Notes: generated from the letters alone by a model not told the origin. DNA of 64,000 bases from CAVZLD01 sp963776055 (GCA_963776055.1 CAVZLD010000009.1:186001-250000), one strand, 5' to 3'; counted from the stretch's first letter, positions 19,938 through 30,570 are shown. Numbers and translations are program-made.

Positions 19938-20852
19938 ATGGTTCGATGGGAAAGACTGACTCGACGACAGTTCGTACAAGGTTCGCTGGCACTGGCTGCG
20001 GTACGGCCTTGGCGGTTAATGGCGGCGGAATCAACTTCGGCCAATTTGCAGGGGCGAATCTATAAGACACTGAAGGGCGGCATGATCCAGGTCCCCGGTT
20101 CGCTGACCGCGAAGTTTCGGGCAGCCAAGGCGGCCGGCTTTGCTGGCGTTGAGCTCGATTCGCCCGGAATGGATGTGAACGAAGCTCGCAAAGCGATCGC
20201 CGATAGCGGATTGCCGGTGGATGGCACGGTTTGTTCGACCCATTGGTCTGTTCGGCACACGAGTCCCGAGGCGGAACAGCGCGCGCAGGCGCTGGCCGAT
20301 CTGCAGACGGCGTTGCGCGACACGCATGCCGTAGGGGGCCATACCGTGCTGCTGGTTGTCGGACACGGAAAAGATGGCCCGGAACGTGACATCTGGGCAC
20401 GATCGGTCGACAATATCGCGAAGGCCATTCCGCTCGCGGCCGAGCTGGGTGTTTACATCGCGATCGAAAACGTCTGGAACGAGTTCCTGTACGACAAGGA
20501 TGGTGGCAACGACCAGACGGCGGACAAGTTCGCCAAATATGTCGACGAATTCAACTCGCCTTGGGTGGGTCTGCAGTACGACATCGGAAACCATTGGAAA
20601 TACGGTGATCCGGCGAAATGGATTCGCACACTTGGGAAACGAATCGTCAAGCTCGATCTGAAAGGCTTCTCTCGGCCGGCCAATCAGTTCACCAAGATCG
20701 GCGAAGGAGATTTGCCGTGGGCGGATGTCCGGCAGGCGCTGTGCGATATCGGATACGTGGGCTGGGCGGCCGCCGAAGTGGGAGGGGGCGGCCCGGAACG
20801 CTTGCAGGAGATCTCACGCAACATGGACAAGGCGTTCGGATTGGAGGCCTGA
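19938..20852 (+). CDS. TAT-exported sugar phosphate isomerase/epimerase-like protein
   Basis: This is a xylose-isomerase-like TIM-barrel (AP endonuclease 2 superfamily) protein of 304 residues. The N-terminus carries a twin-arginine signal (LTRRQFVQGSLALAA), so it is exported folded. The barrel strands are visible: FAGVELDSPGMD, HTVLLVVGHG, GVYIAIENVWNEF (metal-ligand Glu), GLQYDIGNHW and GYVGWAAAEVGGG (last metal-ligand Glu). Such TAT-exported isomerases are very common in planctomycetes and may act on oligosaccharide breakdown products. The start follows TAGGAGATTGCC. It lies 7 bp before the methyltransferase gene. Confidence 0.9.
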   Translation: MVRWERLTRRQFVQGSLALAAVRPWRLMAAESTSANLQGRIYKTLKGGMIQVPGSLTAKFRAAKAAGFAGVELDSPGMDVNEARKAIADSGLPVDGTVCSTHWSVRHTSPEAEQRAQALADLQTALRDTHAVGGHTVLLVVGHGKDGPERDIWARSVDNIAKAIPLAAELGVYIAIENVWNEFLYDKDGGNDQTADKFAKYVDEFNSPWVGLQYDIGNHWKYGDPAKWIRTLGKRIVKLDLKGFSRPANQFTKIGEGDLPWADVRQALCDIGYVGWAAAEVGGGGPERLQEISRNMDKAFGLEA

Positions 20853-20859
20853 GTCGGCA

Positions 20860-21687
20860 ATGAATGGTCGGTGCGCAATCCTGTTGGCCGGGATCTTGTG
20901 CGGTTGCTCCGAGCCGCGGGACGAACAGGCGGCAACTCCCGCGGCGGCACCGGCCGAAGCGGATTCCGGTCGGAAGGTTCCGTCGGCGGCGAAGTGGAAG
21001 AGTGATACCTCGATGTCTTCCCCAGAACAAGATTCCGTCGAACAGGAGTCGCGAGAACGAATGGTCCGGCTGCACTTGCAGGCTCGCGATATCACGGACG
21101 GTGACGTGATTCGAGCCATGCGGCGCGTGCCCCGGCACGAGTTGATTCCGGCCGCGTTACGTGATCAAGCGTACGCGGACCGTCCCTTGCCGATCGGCCA
21201 TGGACAGACCATTTCGCAGCCGTACATTGTCGCTCTGATGACGCAATTGGCGCGGGTTCGACCGGGCTGCCGTGCCCTGGACGTGGGAACGGGGTCCGGC
21301 TATCAGGCGGCTGTGCTCGCGGAAATGGGCGCCAAAGTCTATAGCATCGAGATCCTGCCGGAATTGGCGGAGCAAGCGAAGCGACAATTGCAGCGGATTG
21401 GGTATGATCAGGTGGAGCTGCGTTGCGGAGATGGATACCAGGGCTGGTCCGAGCACGCTCCGTTTGATGTGATTCTGGTGGCGGCCGCGCCACGGGAGAT
21501 TCCCGAGCCGTTGATCGAGCAGCTTGCACCCGGCGGACATCTGGTGATTCCCATCGGCAGTTACCATCAATCCTTGATCGTCGTGTCGAAGCAGCCGGAC
21601 GGCAGCCTGCGGCGGCGCACCGTGGCCTCCGTGGCCTTCGTGCCGATGACCGGCGAAGCCGAGCGGCGACAGACGCCCGACGAGTGA
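20860..21687 (+). CDS. pcm: Lipoprotein-form protein-L-isoaspartate O-methyltransferase
   Basis: Pcm repairs proteins by methylating isoaspartyl residues with SAM. The domain is complete: VPRHELIPAALRDQAYADRP, GHGQTISQPYIVALM, the SAM-binding LDVGTGSGYQAAVLAEMGA, and FDVILVAAAPREIPEPL. The N-terminus MNGRCAILLAGILCGCSEP is a lipoprotein signal with a lipobox cysteine at residue 16. A long alanine/proline spacer separates it from the enzyme domain, so the enzyme is predicted to be anchored outside the cytoplasm. It follows the isomerase by 7 bp and precedes the hydrolase by 3 bp, suggesting one operon. SAM supply outside the cytoplasm is an open problem. Confidence 0.9.
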   Translation: MNGRCAILLAGILCGCSEPRDEQAATPAAAPAEADSGRKVPSAAKWKSDTSMSSPEQDSVEQESRERMVRLHLQARDITDGDVIRAMRRVPRHELIPAALRDQAYADRPLPIGHGQTISQPYIVALMTQLARVRPGCRALDVGTGSGYQAAVLAEMGAKVYSIEILPELAEQAKRQLQRIGYDQVELRCGDGYQGWSEHAPFDVILVAAAPREIPEPLIEQLAPGGHLVIPIGSYHQSLIVVSKQPDGSLRRRTVASVAFVPMTGEAERRQTPDE

Positions 21688-21690
21688 AAG

Positions 21691-22657
21691 ATGTCTGTGA
21701 GCGATTTCGTTCGTCGTGCGGGGGATTCCTACCGACAAGTTCCGCTCCCGGTGCGGCTGTGCCTTTGGCTGATCCTCGCCTTTTTCGGATGTGTGATGGT
21801 GTTTGCTGCTTTTCAGAAGACGCTCGTTTATCTTCCGACACGCGAGCCATGGATTGAACCGTCCGCTGCGGGACTTCCGCCCGGCCGAGTCCACACGATC
21901 ACCCTCCAGACAGAAGACGGCCTGGTACTGCGCGGCTGGCACATCCTGGCGGAAGGCCAGTCGGCTGCCTCGGCAGAAGAGTGTGACGAGCAGCTATCGA
22001 ACAAACCGCTGGTCCTGTTTTTCTCCGGTAATGGCGGCAATCGCCGCTATCGCGTCGAGGAATTCGGTGTGTTGAATCGCCTGGGGGCGAACGTGTTTTT
22101 GGTGGACTATCGCGGCTATGGCGACAACCCGGGGTCGCCCTCGGAACAGGACCTTGCCCGCGATGCGCTGCGCCTCTGGGACTATGCGACGCGCGAACGA
22201 GGGGTCGAAGCCGAGCGAATCGTGCTTTACGGCGAATCTCTTGGGGGAGGTGTGGCGGTCCGGTTGGCATCCCAATTGTGCCAGAACGGTTCGCCGCCCG
22301 CCGCTCTCATTCTTCGCTCGACTTTCTCCTCGCTCGTGGATGTTGGCAGCTACCATTATCCGTGGCTTCCGGTTCGCATGGCTCTGACCGAACGCTATCT
22401 GTCCTCCGACCGCATCTCGCAAGTCACTTGCCCGATCCTGCAGTTCCACGGAACAGATGATACGATCGTGCCTTTGTCCTTCGGACAGAAACTCTTTGCC
22501 GCGGCGCCTCCGGTGTCCAGCCAAGGAATCCCTAAACGATTCGAAACCTTGGCGGGAGCCGATCACAATGACGTTTTGTGGGTTGCTGCCAGAAGAGTTT
22601 GAGTCGGCTTTGGCCACGTTCTTTGCCGGTTTGCCGATGGGAACTGATCGAGGTTGA
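21691..22657 (+). CDS. Membrane-anchored alpha/beta hydrolase (Bem46/ABHD17-like), C-terminal frameshift
   Basis: This is a serine hydrolase with one N-terminal membrane segment (LCLWLILAFFGCVMVFAAF, residues about 23-42) and an alpha/beta hydrolase domain facing out. Motifs: LVLFFSGNGGNR (oxyanion region), VDYRGYGDNPGSPSE, nucleophile elbow YGESLGGG, LQFHGTDDTIVP (acid) and GADHND (His). The frame closes at 22602, but the adjacent frame continues with PEEFESALATFFAGL to 22657. A one-base error near 22585 is therefore likely. It follows pcm by 3 bp. The substrate is unknown, probably an ester or thioester. Confidence 0.87.
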
Positions 22658-22753
22658 CCCCAGGGGCCCCAATGGGCCGGGTCACAGAGAGCTCGCGATA
22701 GGCCGTTCGTGTGTCTCTTGCGAGGGCTGGCACGGCACAGAGGGAATCTTTTT

Positions 22754-23409
22754 ATGCGTGCAGAAGCGATCCTGTTCGACCTCGATGGCACCCTGCTGGA
22801 TACGTTGACCGATATTGGGGCGAGTGCCAATGCTGTGTTGCAGGGCTTGCAACTGCCGACCCACGAACTGGATGCCTATCGCTACTTCGTCGGTGAGGGC
22901 GTCCAGACGCTCTTTCGTCGTGCTCTGCCGCCCACACAGGCCGATGACCGAACATACAGCAATGTGTCGAGGCCTTTCGTGAGGAGTATTCCAAGAGCTG
23001 GAACATCGAAAGCCGCTTGTATCCGGGCATCGCGGACTTGCTTGATCAACTGTCTGGTCGGTCGCTGAAACTGGCTGTGCTTTCGAACAAGCCCGACGAA
23101 TTCACTCGGAAATGCGTGCAGTACTATCTGTCAGACTGGCGATTTGATGTCGTCTTCGGGCAACGCGAAGGGGTTCCCCGCAAGCCGGATCCCGCGGCAG
23201 CCTGGGAAATTGCACGGTTATTGGGCGTTCGCTCCGAACAGTGTCTGTTTGTGGGCGACACGTCCGTCGACATGCGAACGGCGTCCGCGGCCGGAATGCC
23301 GTCGGTCGGCGTGCACTGGGGATTCCGCCCGCGCAAGGAACTTGAGGAGGCCGGAGCCCAGCACTTCATCCGGTATCCGACCGAACTGCTTGCGCTGCTG
23401 GATCGGTGA
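22754..23409 (+). CDS. gph: HAD-family phosphatase, phosphoglycolate phosphatase type (frameshifted)
   Basis: This is a haloacid-dehalogenase phosphatase that likely clears 2-phosphoglycolate. The catalytic FDLDGTLLDTLTD occurs at residues 8-20, motif II LAVLSNKPDEFT in the middle, and RKPDPAAAWEIARLLG plus FVGDTSVDMRTA form motifs III and IV. The frame breaks near 22950 between the cap domain and the rest. The total of about 218 codons fits Gph. The start at 22754 (MRAEAILFDL) is the ATG nearest to conserved sequence. It follows the hydrolase by about 100 bp on the same strand. Confidence 0.88.
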
Positions 23410-23596
23410 TTCGGCTCATCAGGGGAACCGTGGCGCGAATCGTCACTCGGCGAGACGTTTCCCCGTTGGCCCTGGAATACGGCAAATCCGCTGGCCGCAA
23501 AAACAGCGACCGCGCAGCACTTCCCGATGACGCCTCGTCGCCCGCCCTGCGCAGAAGAAACGTCGCCCCGCAAGCCACATGTTCACGCGGCACGCC

Positions 23597-25018
23597 CTAT
23601 GCGTTGGATGCCTGGTGCACATGCACATCCTGCTGCGGATAAGGAATCGAGATGCCGGCCCGGTCGAATTCTTCCTTCACCGCTCGAGTGATCTCCCAGT
23701 ACACCGTCCAGTAGTCGCCGGTTTTTGTCCAGGGACGACACACAAAATTGACGGAAGAATCGGCCAGCTCGTGCATCCGTACGACCGGCGCCGGTTCGTC
23801 GAGAACGAGTTTGTGCTGCGCGACCAGTCGCTCCAGGATCTGCTTCGCCTGCTCAATGTCGTCGTCGTACCCGATGCCGAACACCATATCGACGCGTCGC
23901 GTGTCACTGGCGGTTGCGTTGGTGATCGTCCCGCCCCAAATGTCGTTGTTGGGAACAATCATCACTTTGTTATCGAAGGTTCGAACATGCGTGGAGAACA
24001 GGGAAACGGAGTCGACCACACCGGAGACATCGGCGGCCTCGATCACATCGCCCACGTCAAACGGCTGGTAGGCAAGAATCAAAAGCCCGCTGGCGAAATT
24101 GCTGAGCGTGTCCTGCAACGCGAAACCGATCACAAACCCGGCGGCTCCGATCGTCGCCAACAGGGGAGTGATGTTCACTTCAAGCGCGGCGAGGGCCACG
24201 ATGAATCCGATCGCCATCAGCAACTGCTTGACAAATTTGCCGAGAAAGTCCACCAGCAACTGCGATACGCCGGAGATGCGCGATGCGGCCTTGCGCGCGA
24301 GTCGGGCGGCAATCCGAGCCCCAAAGTAGAACGCCCCGAGAATGAGGACGAACTTGGTGAGGTTCCAGGCCCAACGCCGACCGCCCGTTTCGGATGTCAG
24401 CCACCCTTGGACGACCGTCCAGAACGAGGAGGCATCCGACACTTCCATGGCGATCCCGGAAAGGGCCGCGGCGTACTCCCGATAAGATTGAGGGTCGCCG
24501 CCCTTCGCCTCCAGTTCTCTCAGCACGAGTTCTAGACGCTGACCGAGATGCGTCTTTTCTTCCTGCATCTGGGGAAGTCGCTCCACAAGCTCCATTCCCG
24601 CTTCGCCAGCTGCGTCATCTTCCTCTGCCGTAGCGTTGTCGGGAGATGGCGGTTCGGCGGCCTCGGAAGGGGACGTCTGGCCGTCCTCCTCCGCGCTGTC
24701 TTCCTCCGTCGCCTCCTGTTGGAGTTCCCGTTCCTTCATGGAGATCCGCAGGTCCGCGATTTCCTGCGCATGGCTTTTCAACAGATCGCGCCATGCGTCC
24801 GCTTCCACGATCAGCTCCTCCTTGGTCAACGGCTTCAGGAGCAGTTCGAGGTATTCGATCGGAATCTCTGGGTTGGCCGTCGTGACGGATTGCGGCGGCG
24901 GGTCGGCTGCCGCTGCGTCCGACTCCGCCCCGAAACTGGTCGAGCCACCGAGGGTGATCGCCAGTCCGTATACCATCCATCGCCAGAGCCTGCCTCCATG
25001 AATAACAGTGGTCATCAT
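23597..25018 (-). CDS. MscS-family mechanosensitive channel
   Basis: This is a small-conductance mechanosensitive channel that releases solutes on hypo-osmotic shock. Its 473 residues comprise a signal/first helix, an acidic coiled periplasmic region (residues about 50-165, rich in Glu/Asp), then membrane helices from about residue 215. The pore helix TM3 region is seen as LLATIGAAGFVIGFALQDTLSNFASG, followed by the beta domain (QPFDVGDVIEAADVSGVV, NNDIWGGTITN). The ATG at 25018 follows GGAGGA. It lies 12 bp downstream of the HdeD-like gene, so they form an operon. The long acidic N-terminal domain is an added feature compared with E. coli MscS. Confidence 0.92.
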   Translation of the reverse strand: MMTTVIHGGRLWRWMVYGLAITLGGSTSFGAESDAAAADPPPQSVTTANPEIPIEYLELLLKPLTKEELIVEADAWRDLLKSHAQEIADLRISMKERELQQEATEEDSAEEDGQTSPSEAAEPPSPDNATAEEDDAAGEAGMELVERLPQMQEEKTHLGQRLELVLRELEAKGGDPQSYREYAAALSGIAMEVSDASSFWTVVQGWLTSETGGRRWAWNLTKFVLILGAFYFGARIAARLARKAASRISGVSQLLVDFLGKFVKQLLMAIGFIVALAALEVNITPLLATIGAAGFVIGFALQDTLSNFASGLLILAYQPFDVGDVIEAADVSGVVDSVSLFSTHVRTFDNKVMIVPNNDIWGGTITNATASDTRRVDMVFGIGYDDDIEQAKQILERLVAQHKLVLDEPAPVVRMHELADSSVNFVCRPWTKTGDYWTVYWEITRAVKEEFDRAGISIPYPQQDVHVHQASNA

Positions 25019-25030
25019 TCCTCCTACGGG

Positions 25031-25618
25031 TTAGGACACCAGTTTTCCGACTTTCCGAACGCGGAAGGCCAATGAAATCAATGCGATCCCAAAAAGAATC
25101 GCGTAGGCACCGAGAATGCGAATTAGCAATTGACCGAAGGCAAAGGGCGCCATCAAGACCAGGACGCCGAACACGATCGCCAGCAGGCCGCCCAAAATCA
25201 GCCAGCCCTCGCCTTCAATCGCCCGGCGGTCGCGGATCGCGGCGATGATCTCCAGCAGCCCCGACACGATCGCGCCGATGCCGATCACAGTCAGGACAAT
25301 CTTCGCCGTCAAGCCCGCCGCAAATACCGGGTATGCGAACACGAAGATTCCCAACAAGATCTCCAGCACACCCCGCACAATGATCCAGCCGCGGGACGGT
25401 ACGTCGCCCAGTACGCCGGCGATGATCGCGAGAATTCCATCCAAGACGATGTAAATGCCGATCACTTGCGCCAACATGATCGCGGTCATGCCGGGACGGA
25501 ACAAGGCATAGGCGCCGAGGATGATCAGTAGGACGCCGCGCAGCAGCGGCAGCCACCACAGGCTGCCAATCGTCGCTGCGACTCGTTCATAGGTCGGCGT
25601 GGGCGTTGGATCTGACAT
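25031..25618 (-). CDS. HdeD/DUF308-family membrane protein
   Basis: This is an integral membrane protein of 195 residues with about six hydrophobic segments arranged as repeated helix pairs (LLRGVLLIILGAYALFRPG, RGVLEILLGIFVFAYPVFA, LILGGLLAIVFGVLVLMAP). That internal repetition is the hallmark of the HdeD (DUF308) family, linked to acid resistance in E. coli. The start at 25618 (MSDPTPTPTYE) follows GGGAGG. The frame stays open to 25876, but that upstream part is not family-like. It precedes mscS by 12 bp, which hints at a shared envelope-stress role. Confidence 0.9.
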   Translation of the reverse strand: MSDPTPTPTYERVAATIGSLWWLPLLRGVLLIILGAYALFRPGMTAIMLAQVIGIYIVLDGILAIIAGVLGDVPSRGWIIVRGVLEILLGIFVFAYPVFAAGLTAKIVLTVIGIGAIVSGLLEIIAAIRDRRAIEGEGWLILGGLLAIVFGVLVLMAPFAFGQLLIRILGAYAILFGIALISLAFRVRKVGKLVS

Positions 25619-26003
25619 GCTTTCTACCTCCCGTGGGATAATTCTTTGCAAACGAACGTGCCGCTCGCACGACGCGTTATGGCGCAGCTCGCAAGTCTGC
25701 CGGTGTCGGTGCCGAATGGCCTGTCTGATCCGCGTGAGATGCGCCGAAACCGATGTGCCACCCGTTGGCTGGCAGGGCCATTCCCTGACCAAGTTGGACG
25801 AAAGGGCACGGGAAGAGGAGACGGTTAGGCACCGTGCTTGCCAGCACGAACGGTGTTGCTGACCCGAACGACCCACACGAAACGTCGCGATTGTACTGGT
25901 GTCATGACGGTCGAACCACCCCCCTCGTCAGACCGCGAACGGGGTGGAACGCTCGGTCCGCTGCGCTGCGGTGGCACGCCGCCTTCCCCACTTTCCCCCA
26001 AGG
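25619..26003. other. Intergenic region, no gene seen
   Basis: About 385 bp between the HdeD gene start and the end of the sigma-54 activator gene. I see no supported gene; it should contain the promoter of the HdeD-MscS operon. Confidence 0.4.
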
Positions 26004-27450
26004 TCATGGCTTGCGGCGACGGAAATCCTCCTTGCGCAGTCCCAGACGCTTCATCTTGTCGAACAGCGAACGGGGGCGAATTCCCGCCCGTCGCGCGGTT
26101 TCGTCGATCCGGCCGCGAGTCTCCGTCAAGAGTCCTGTCAGGTAAGCTCGTTCAAACTCGGTGAGCAGTTGTTGTCGCGCTTCCTGCAGCGGCTGTTGGA
26201 GCCACTGTTGGGGGACGCTGAGTTGTTCCTGGGCAACTGCTTGCGGAGTGGGAAAATCCGTGGGTGAGGCCGGCAGCAGCCCGCTGATCGCAGTCGGCAA
26301 GGCCGTGCGCGAGATCTGCTCGGTGTGCGACAACAGCATCGCCCGTTCGATGACATTCATCAGCTCGCGGACATTTCCCGGCCAGTCGTAGCGACAGAGG
26401 GCTTCCATCGCATCCGGGGTGATCCCGCTGATTCGGTGAGGGATCTCGGCCCGAAACCGTCCGATCAGTCCTCGCACCAGCCCCGGGATATCTTCTCGCC
26501 GCTCGCGCAACGGCGGAATCGTCAGAGAAACAACACTCAAGCGGTAATAGAGGTCTCTGCGAAATCGACCCGCCTCGACTTCGGCGGCCAGGTCCCGGTT
26601 GCTGGCGGCCATTACGCGGACGTCGATCAGCAGCGAGGACTCGGCCCCGACGCGTTGCACCTCACGAGTCTGCAGCACCGTCAGCAGCTTGACTTGCAGG
26701 TGCCGCGCCATCTCGCCGATTTCATCGAGAAAGATCGTGCCCCCGTGGGCCAGTTCGAACCAGCCGCGACGTGCCCGACTGGCGCCCGTAAACGCGCCCT
26801 CTTCGTGACCAAACAGTTCGCTCTCCAAAAGTGTTTCCGAGAGGGCGCCACAGTTGACCGCGACGAACGGTCCGGCAGAGCGAGGACTCTCGGCGTGGAT
26901 CGCACGCGCCAAACGCTCCTTGCCCACGCCCGTTTCGCCCTGCACCAGCAGGGTGGCGTCACTGGCAACGACGCGATGAACAACGTCCATGAACGTCTCC
27001 ATCGCGGGGCTGGCCGAGATGAAGTCACTCAACTGCGGCGGTGGCAGCGCGTCGCGCGGAAGGAGCGTTTCTTCGGCCGTCTGCATCCGCCGCTCCAGCG
27101 CCGCCGAAAGGGCCTCCTCCAGCAGATGATTCGGCAGAGCCGTGTAGAGCACCGCGAGACAGCCGGCCGCCAGCAGCGCCGCCCGCTCCTCCGGTTGTTC
27201 CTCGTCACTCAGGACCACCACGTCCGGTGAATCGGGCAGCGTTCGCAAGTGAGCTGACGGTTTCGGAGGCAGAAGATCCGATCAGTGAGCGACTCACGAT
27301 CACCAGGTCGAAATTCTCGCGAGACACCTTTTCCCACAGGCTTCCGCCTCCGCTGACAACCTCCACGATCGTGTTGGGCCGGTCGGTCAGCTGCCGAAAC
27401 CGGCTTTCCACGGCGGATGACGCGGTCGCTAACAGGATTCTGGCAAGCAT
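26004..27450 (-). CDS. Sigma-54-dependent activator with degenerate receiver (frameshifted)
   Basis: This is an NtrC-type enhancer-binding ATPase that activates sigma-54 promoters. It has a receiver-like N-terminus (residues about 1-125), an AAA+ domain with Walker A GETGVGKE, the sigma-54 contact loop GAFTGAS, Walker B GGTIFLDEIGE and sensor region RRDLYYRLSVV, and a C-terminal Fis-type helix-turn-helix (GRIDETARRAGIRPRSLFDKM). In the receiver, the strand that should end in the phospho-acceptor Asp reads DLVIVSRSLI, with no Asp there. The frame breaks near 27240, joining the piece starting at 27450 (MLARILLATASS) to the rest. No partner kinase is adjacent. Confidence 0.88.
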
Positions 27451-27799
27451 CGGTGTTTTTAGACTCCGTTTTGTGGCCGGTCGCAGATCGGTTTCCGCCT
27501 TAAATCGGATTCTACGGCGCCGAATCAATCGCGGCAATGGTTTGCGAAGCCGGATTTCGAAATTGCTCGGATTTCATAAGTTCTTTTCAATTAATGAGTT
27601 GCGTTATTCGGTTGGCCGGTGAGCCGTGATTTGGCATCGAGCGTGCTCTCGAGCCTGCAACAGCGGGGAGAGGCACTTTTGGCCCACGATTTTTTTCCTT
27701 TTCCGGGCGTGTGTGTCCCGGAGCCCTCCTCCTTTTTCCGCCGGCCGGTTGCGCACGAGGGTTGCTCGACCCGGCAGTGGAACCATGCCAAGGGGTTGG
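27451..27799. other. Intergenic region between divergent genes
   Basis: About 350 bp with locally lower GC (27540-27610 and 27680-27700), consistent with promoters for the sigma-54 activator and for the divergent amidohydrolase operon. No gene is supported. Confidence 0.4.
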
Positions 27800-28621
27800 A
27801 TGATGTCCTCGATCTGTTTGCCCTGGTATTTGGAACGCGGTGATGGCCCATTGCTGGCGGCTGCCGTGCACGATGGCTCGGCGCTCCGCCCGGACCTGAT
27901 CGGCTTGGTGGCGCTCGAGTGCGAAAGACCGTCTCCGGGAGGAAGATCCGTTCACGGGAAGTTGGACGGCCGTTTCGCCCACTCGATTGATCGCTCGGCA
28001 GTCGCGATTTGAGGTCGACCTGAACCGGCCGCGCGAGAAGGCGGTCTACCAGACTCCGGAGGATGCCTGGGGGCTCTCCGTTTGGAAGGAGCCGCTGCCC
28101 GTCGAATCGGTGGAGAGATCTTTGGCGATTCACGATGCGTTCTATGACGAGGTTCGGGGGTTGCTGCAAGCGGATGGTGGAGCGTTATCACCGTGTCGTG
28201 GTACTTGATCTGCACACGTACAACCACCGCCGCGAAGGTCCCGATCGCCCGGCGGCAGACCGGTTGAGCAATCCCGAAGTGAACCTGGGCACGGGCACCA
28301 TGGATCGGGCTCGATGGGCCCCGATTGTGGATCGATTCATCGTGGACTTGCGGAACTTCGACTTTCTGGGGCGCCATTTGGATGTGCGTGAGAACGTGAA
28401 GTTCCGCGGCGGTCATTTTCCTGCCTGGATTCACCGTGAATTTCCTGAATCGGTCTGCGTCTTGTCGGTCGAGTTCAAGAAGTTCTTCATGAATGAGTGG
28501 ACCGGGGAGCCGGACCTGGTTCAGTTGCAGGCGATCGAACGGGCCTTGAAGTCCACCGTCTGGGGGCTTGCATGAGGAGCTGGTGCGACTTGGATTGGTC
28601 GATCGGGGCGTGCCGGCATGA
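27800..28621 (+). CDS. N-formylglutamate amidohydrolase family protein (frameshifted)
   Basis: This zinc amidohydrolase family (FGase, HutG-like) cleaves N-formylglutamate or related amides. Recognisable parts in order are VHDGSALRPDL, SRFEVDLNRPREKAVY, VVVLDLHTYNHRREGP, NVKFRGGHFPAWIHREFP and VLSVEFKKFFMNEWTG. They occupy three frames, with breaks near 27920, 28170 and 28570. After the last break the sequence reads HEELVRLGLVDRGVPA and stops at 28621. That stop overlaps the ATG of the next gene, which supports this end. The start is ATG 27800 or 27803. It is the first gene of a four-gene module with a QEGLA peptidase, MgtE and an ATP-grasp ligase, not a histidine-degradation operon. Confidence 0.85.
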
Positions 28622-30570
28622 GCATGGACGAACTCACCGATGAAGTTCTCGGCGCTGGCTGCGAGCGAGCCAGCGCGTGCGACGGGAGTTGCCGGGGGGC
28701 GGTCGGTTGCACATTGACCGTCCGTTGCCGTTTTTGTGTCTGTACCGGCAACCGGAGGGCCGGCAGGACGTCGGCACGTGCGAACTGGTCAAGGGGGAAG
28801 CCTCTTACATCACGATCGACGCGACGAAACGGGCGGCCGCCCAGCAGCTGCAGCCTGGTGACGCGGATTGCCGAGGAGATGGCGGCGCGGTTTGGGGCCT
28901 TTCTGATTGTGGAGATTTGGTCGGCACCGGACGAGGAAGTCGCGGTTGCGGCAGCACACGGACGACGTGGAGCCGACGGAGTTGCGTCCCGCCTTCGTGC
29001 TGCCTTCCAGCGGTCCCCGCGTGCCGCAGCGGACGCTGGAAAAGCTGCGCATGAATTTGCAGCGGATCAGTGTCCTGAAGCAGTCGGCTGCTGTGCGGAT
29101 TGATGCGACGGCTCCGCTGCATCCCCCCGACATGCCGACCGTGTTGAAAAGCCGCGATGCGGATCGGCTTGGCTGCTCGATCATCACGATCTGCGTCCGA
29201 CCCATTTACCGCGATTACTCCACCGGGGAGCTCTATCCGGCCGTGCTGCGTTCGCTGAAACGCGGCATGGGTCGCGCCATGAAACAGGCCTTTTTCACCT
29301 TTGCACAGAACGCGCACCAACGCGCAGCCACAACACTACTATTCGCTCGGTCGTCGAGCGATGGTGAAGGCGGTTTGGGACGTCGATCGTCGGCTGGCGG
29401 AAATCAGCGACAGCTTTGATTTCTTGCTGCAGGTGACACCGGTCAACGCGGAGGGAGCCTGGCGGGAGTTTCGGCGGAGCCGGTTTCAGTTCATGCCTCG
29501 GTTCTACTATGCTCCCCTGGCCGTGGAGCCTTCGAAGCTGAAGCGGCGGTTGCACGAAGTGCGTGTCGAGAGCATTGAAGACGCGACGCTCGGTGCGCTT
29601 TTGCGGCAGCGACAAGACGAACTGGACCGGCTGATCACGATGCTGCAGGACATCAGCACGCACCGCTTCCTGCTGGGCAGTCGTCAAGTGTATGGTGACG
29701 TTGATGATGAACTGCTGCAACTCGCCCTTGAATTGCTGCGGCAACTGCCCAGTCGCAACCGCACCGAATCACGGGAAGGAGTCTTAACGGCGCAGGAGTT
29801 TGCGGTGGAGGCCGAGCGGGAGATTGCACACTATCGCGCTCGACTTCCCTCGTTTGCCGCCGCCGTGCAGGTGCGCGACGACCTCTTTTCCGGATTGCTG
29901 TGTTCGCGCGGCCATTTGCTGGTCGGTCATCAGACGGTCATCCCGGCGCGCCGCGTGCAAGCCCTTCTGCAACATGAGGTCGGTACGCATCTGCTGACGT
30001 ACTACAACGGGCTGACGGAACCTTTTCAACAACTGCATTCGGGTTTTGCGGGGTATGACGCACTGCAAGAAGGCTTGGCCGTGCTGGCCGAATATCTCGC
30101 GGGGGGCATGAGTGCCCAGCGGATGCGACTGTTGGCCGCGCGAGTCGTGGCAGTTCGGATGCTGGTCGAAGGGGCGACCTTCATTGATACCTTCCGCGCT
30201 GGATCGAGATTACGAATTCTCGCAACGCGTTGCCTACACGATCACGATGCGTGCCTATCGCGGCGGAGGTTTGACGAAAGACGCGATGTACTTGCGCGGT
30301 CTCGTCGAGATTCTGGATTACCTCAAGCGCGACGGACGATTGGATCCGCTGTTTGTGGGGAAGATCGCCGTCGATCACATTCCGTTGATCACGGAATTGC
30401 AGCATCGCAAAGTGCTCAAGCCCGCGGCGCTGCAGCCTCGGTATCTGGAATGGCTGCCTGCTCGGACGCGGCTGCAGGAAGTGCGAAATGGGGCCACGGT
30501 GATCGACTTGGTCCAGGGAAAGAGTCCCGGCGGACGAGATGGTTTTCGAAGGAAAGTAGCGGTGACCTGA
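28618..30570 (+). CDS. QEGLA-motif (DUF1704 / MATCAP-like) metallopeptidase (frameshifted)
   Basis: This belongs to the family named flavohemoglobin expression-modulating QEGLA motif proteins (DUF1704). Human relatives (MATCAP) are zinc tyrosine carboxypeptidases. The zinc site is visible: HEVGTHLLTYYNG near 29975 and the motif LQEGLAVLAEYL near 30065. Ahead of it, at 28980-29290, lies a conserved N-terminal region (LRPAFVLPSSGPRVPQRTLE, RLGCSIITICVRPIYRDY). The total is about 650 codons. Frames change near 28665, 28855, 28965, 29300 and 30195. The start ATG overlaps the amidohydrolase stop, and the stop overlaps the mgtE start (TGATG), so translation is coupled. The natural substrate is unknown. 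Confidence 0.85.

Noticed and set aside
26325..27230. 301-residue plus-strand open frame
   Set aside because: Antisense to the sigma-54 activator, whose GAFTGA and Walker motifs are clear.
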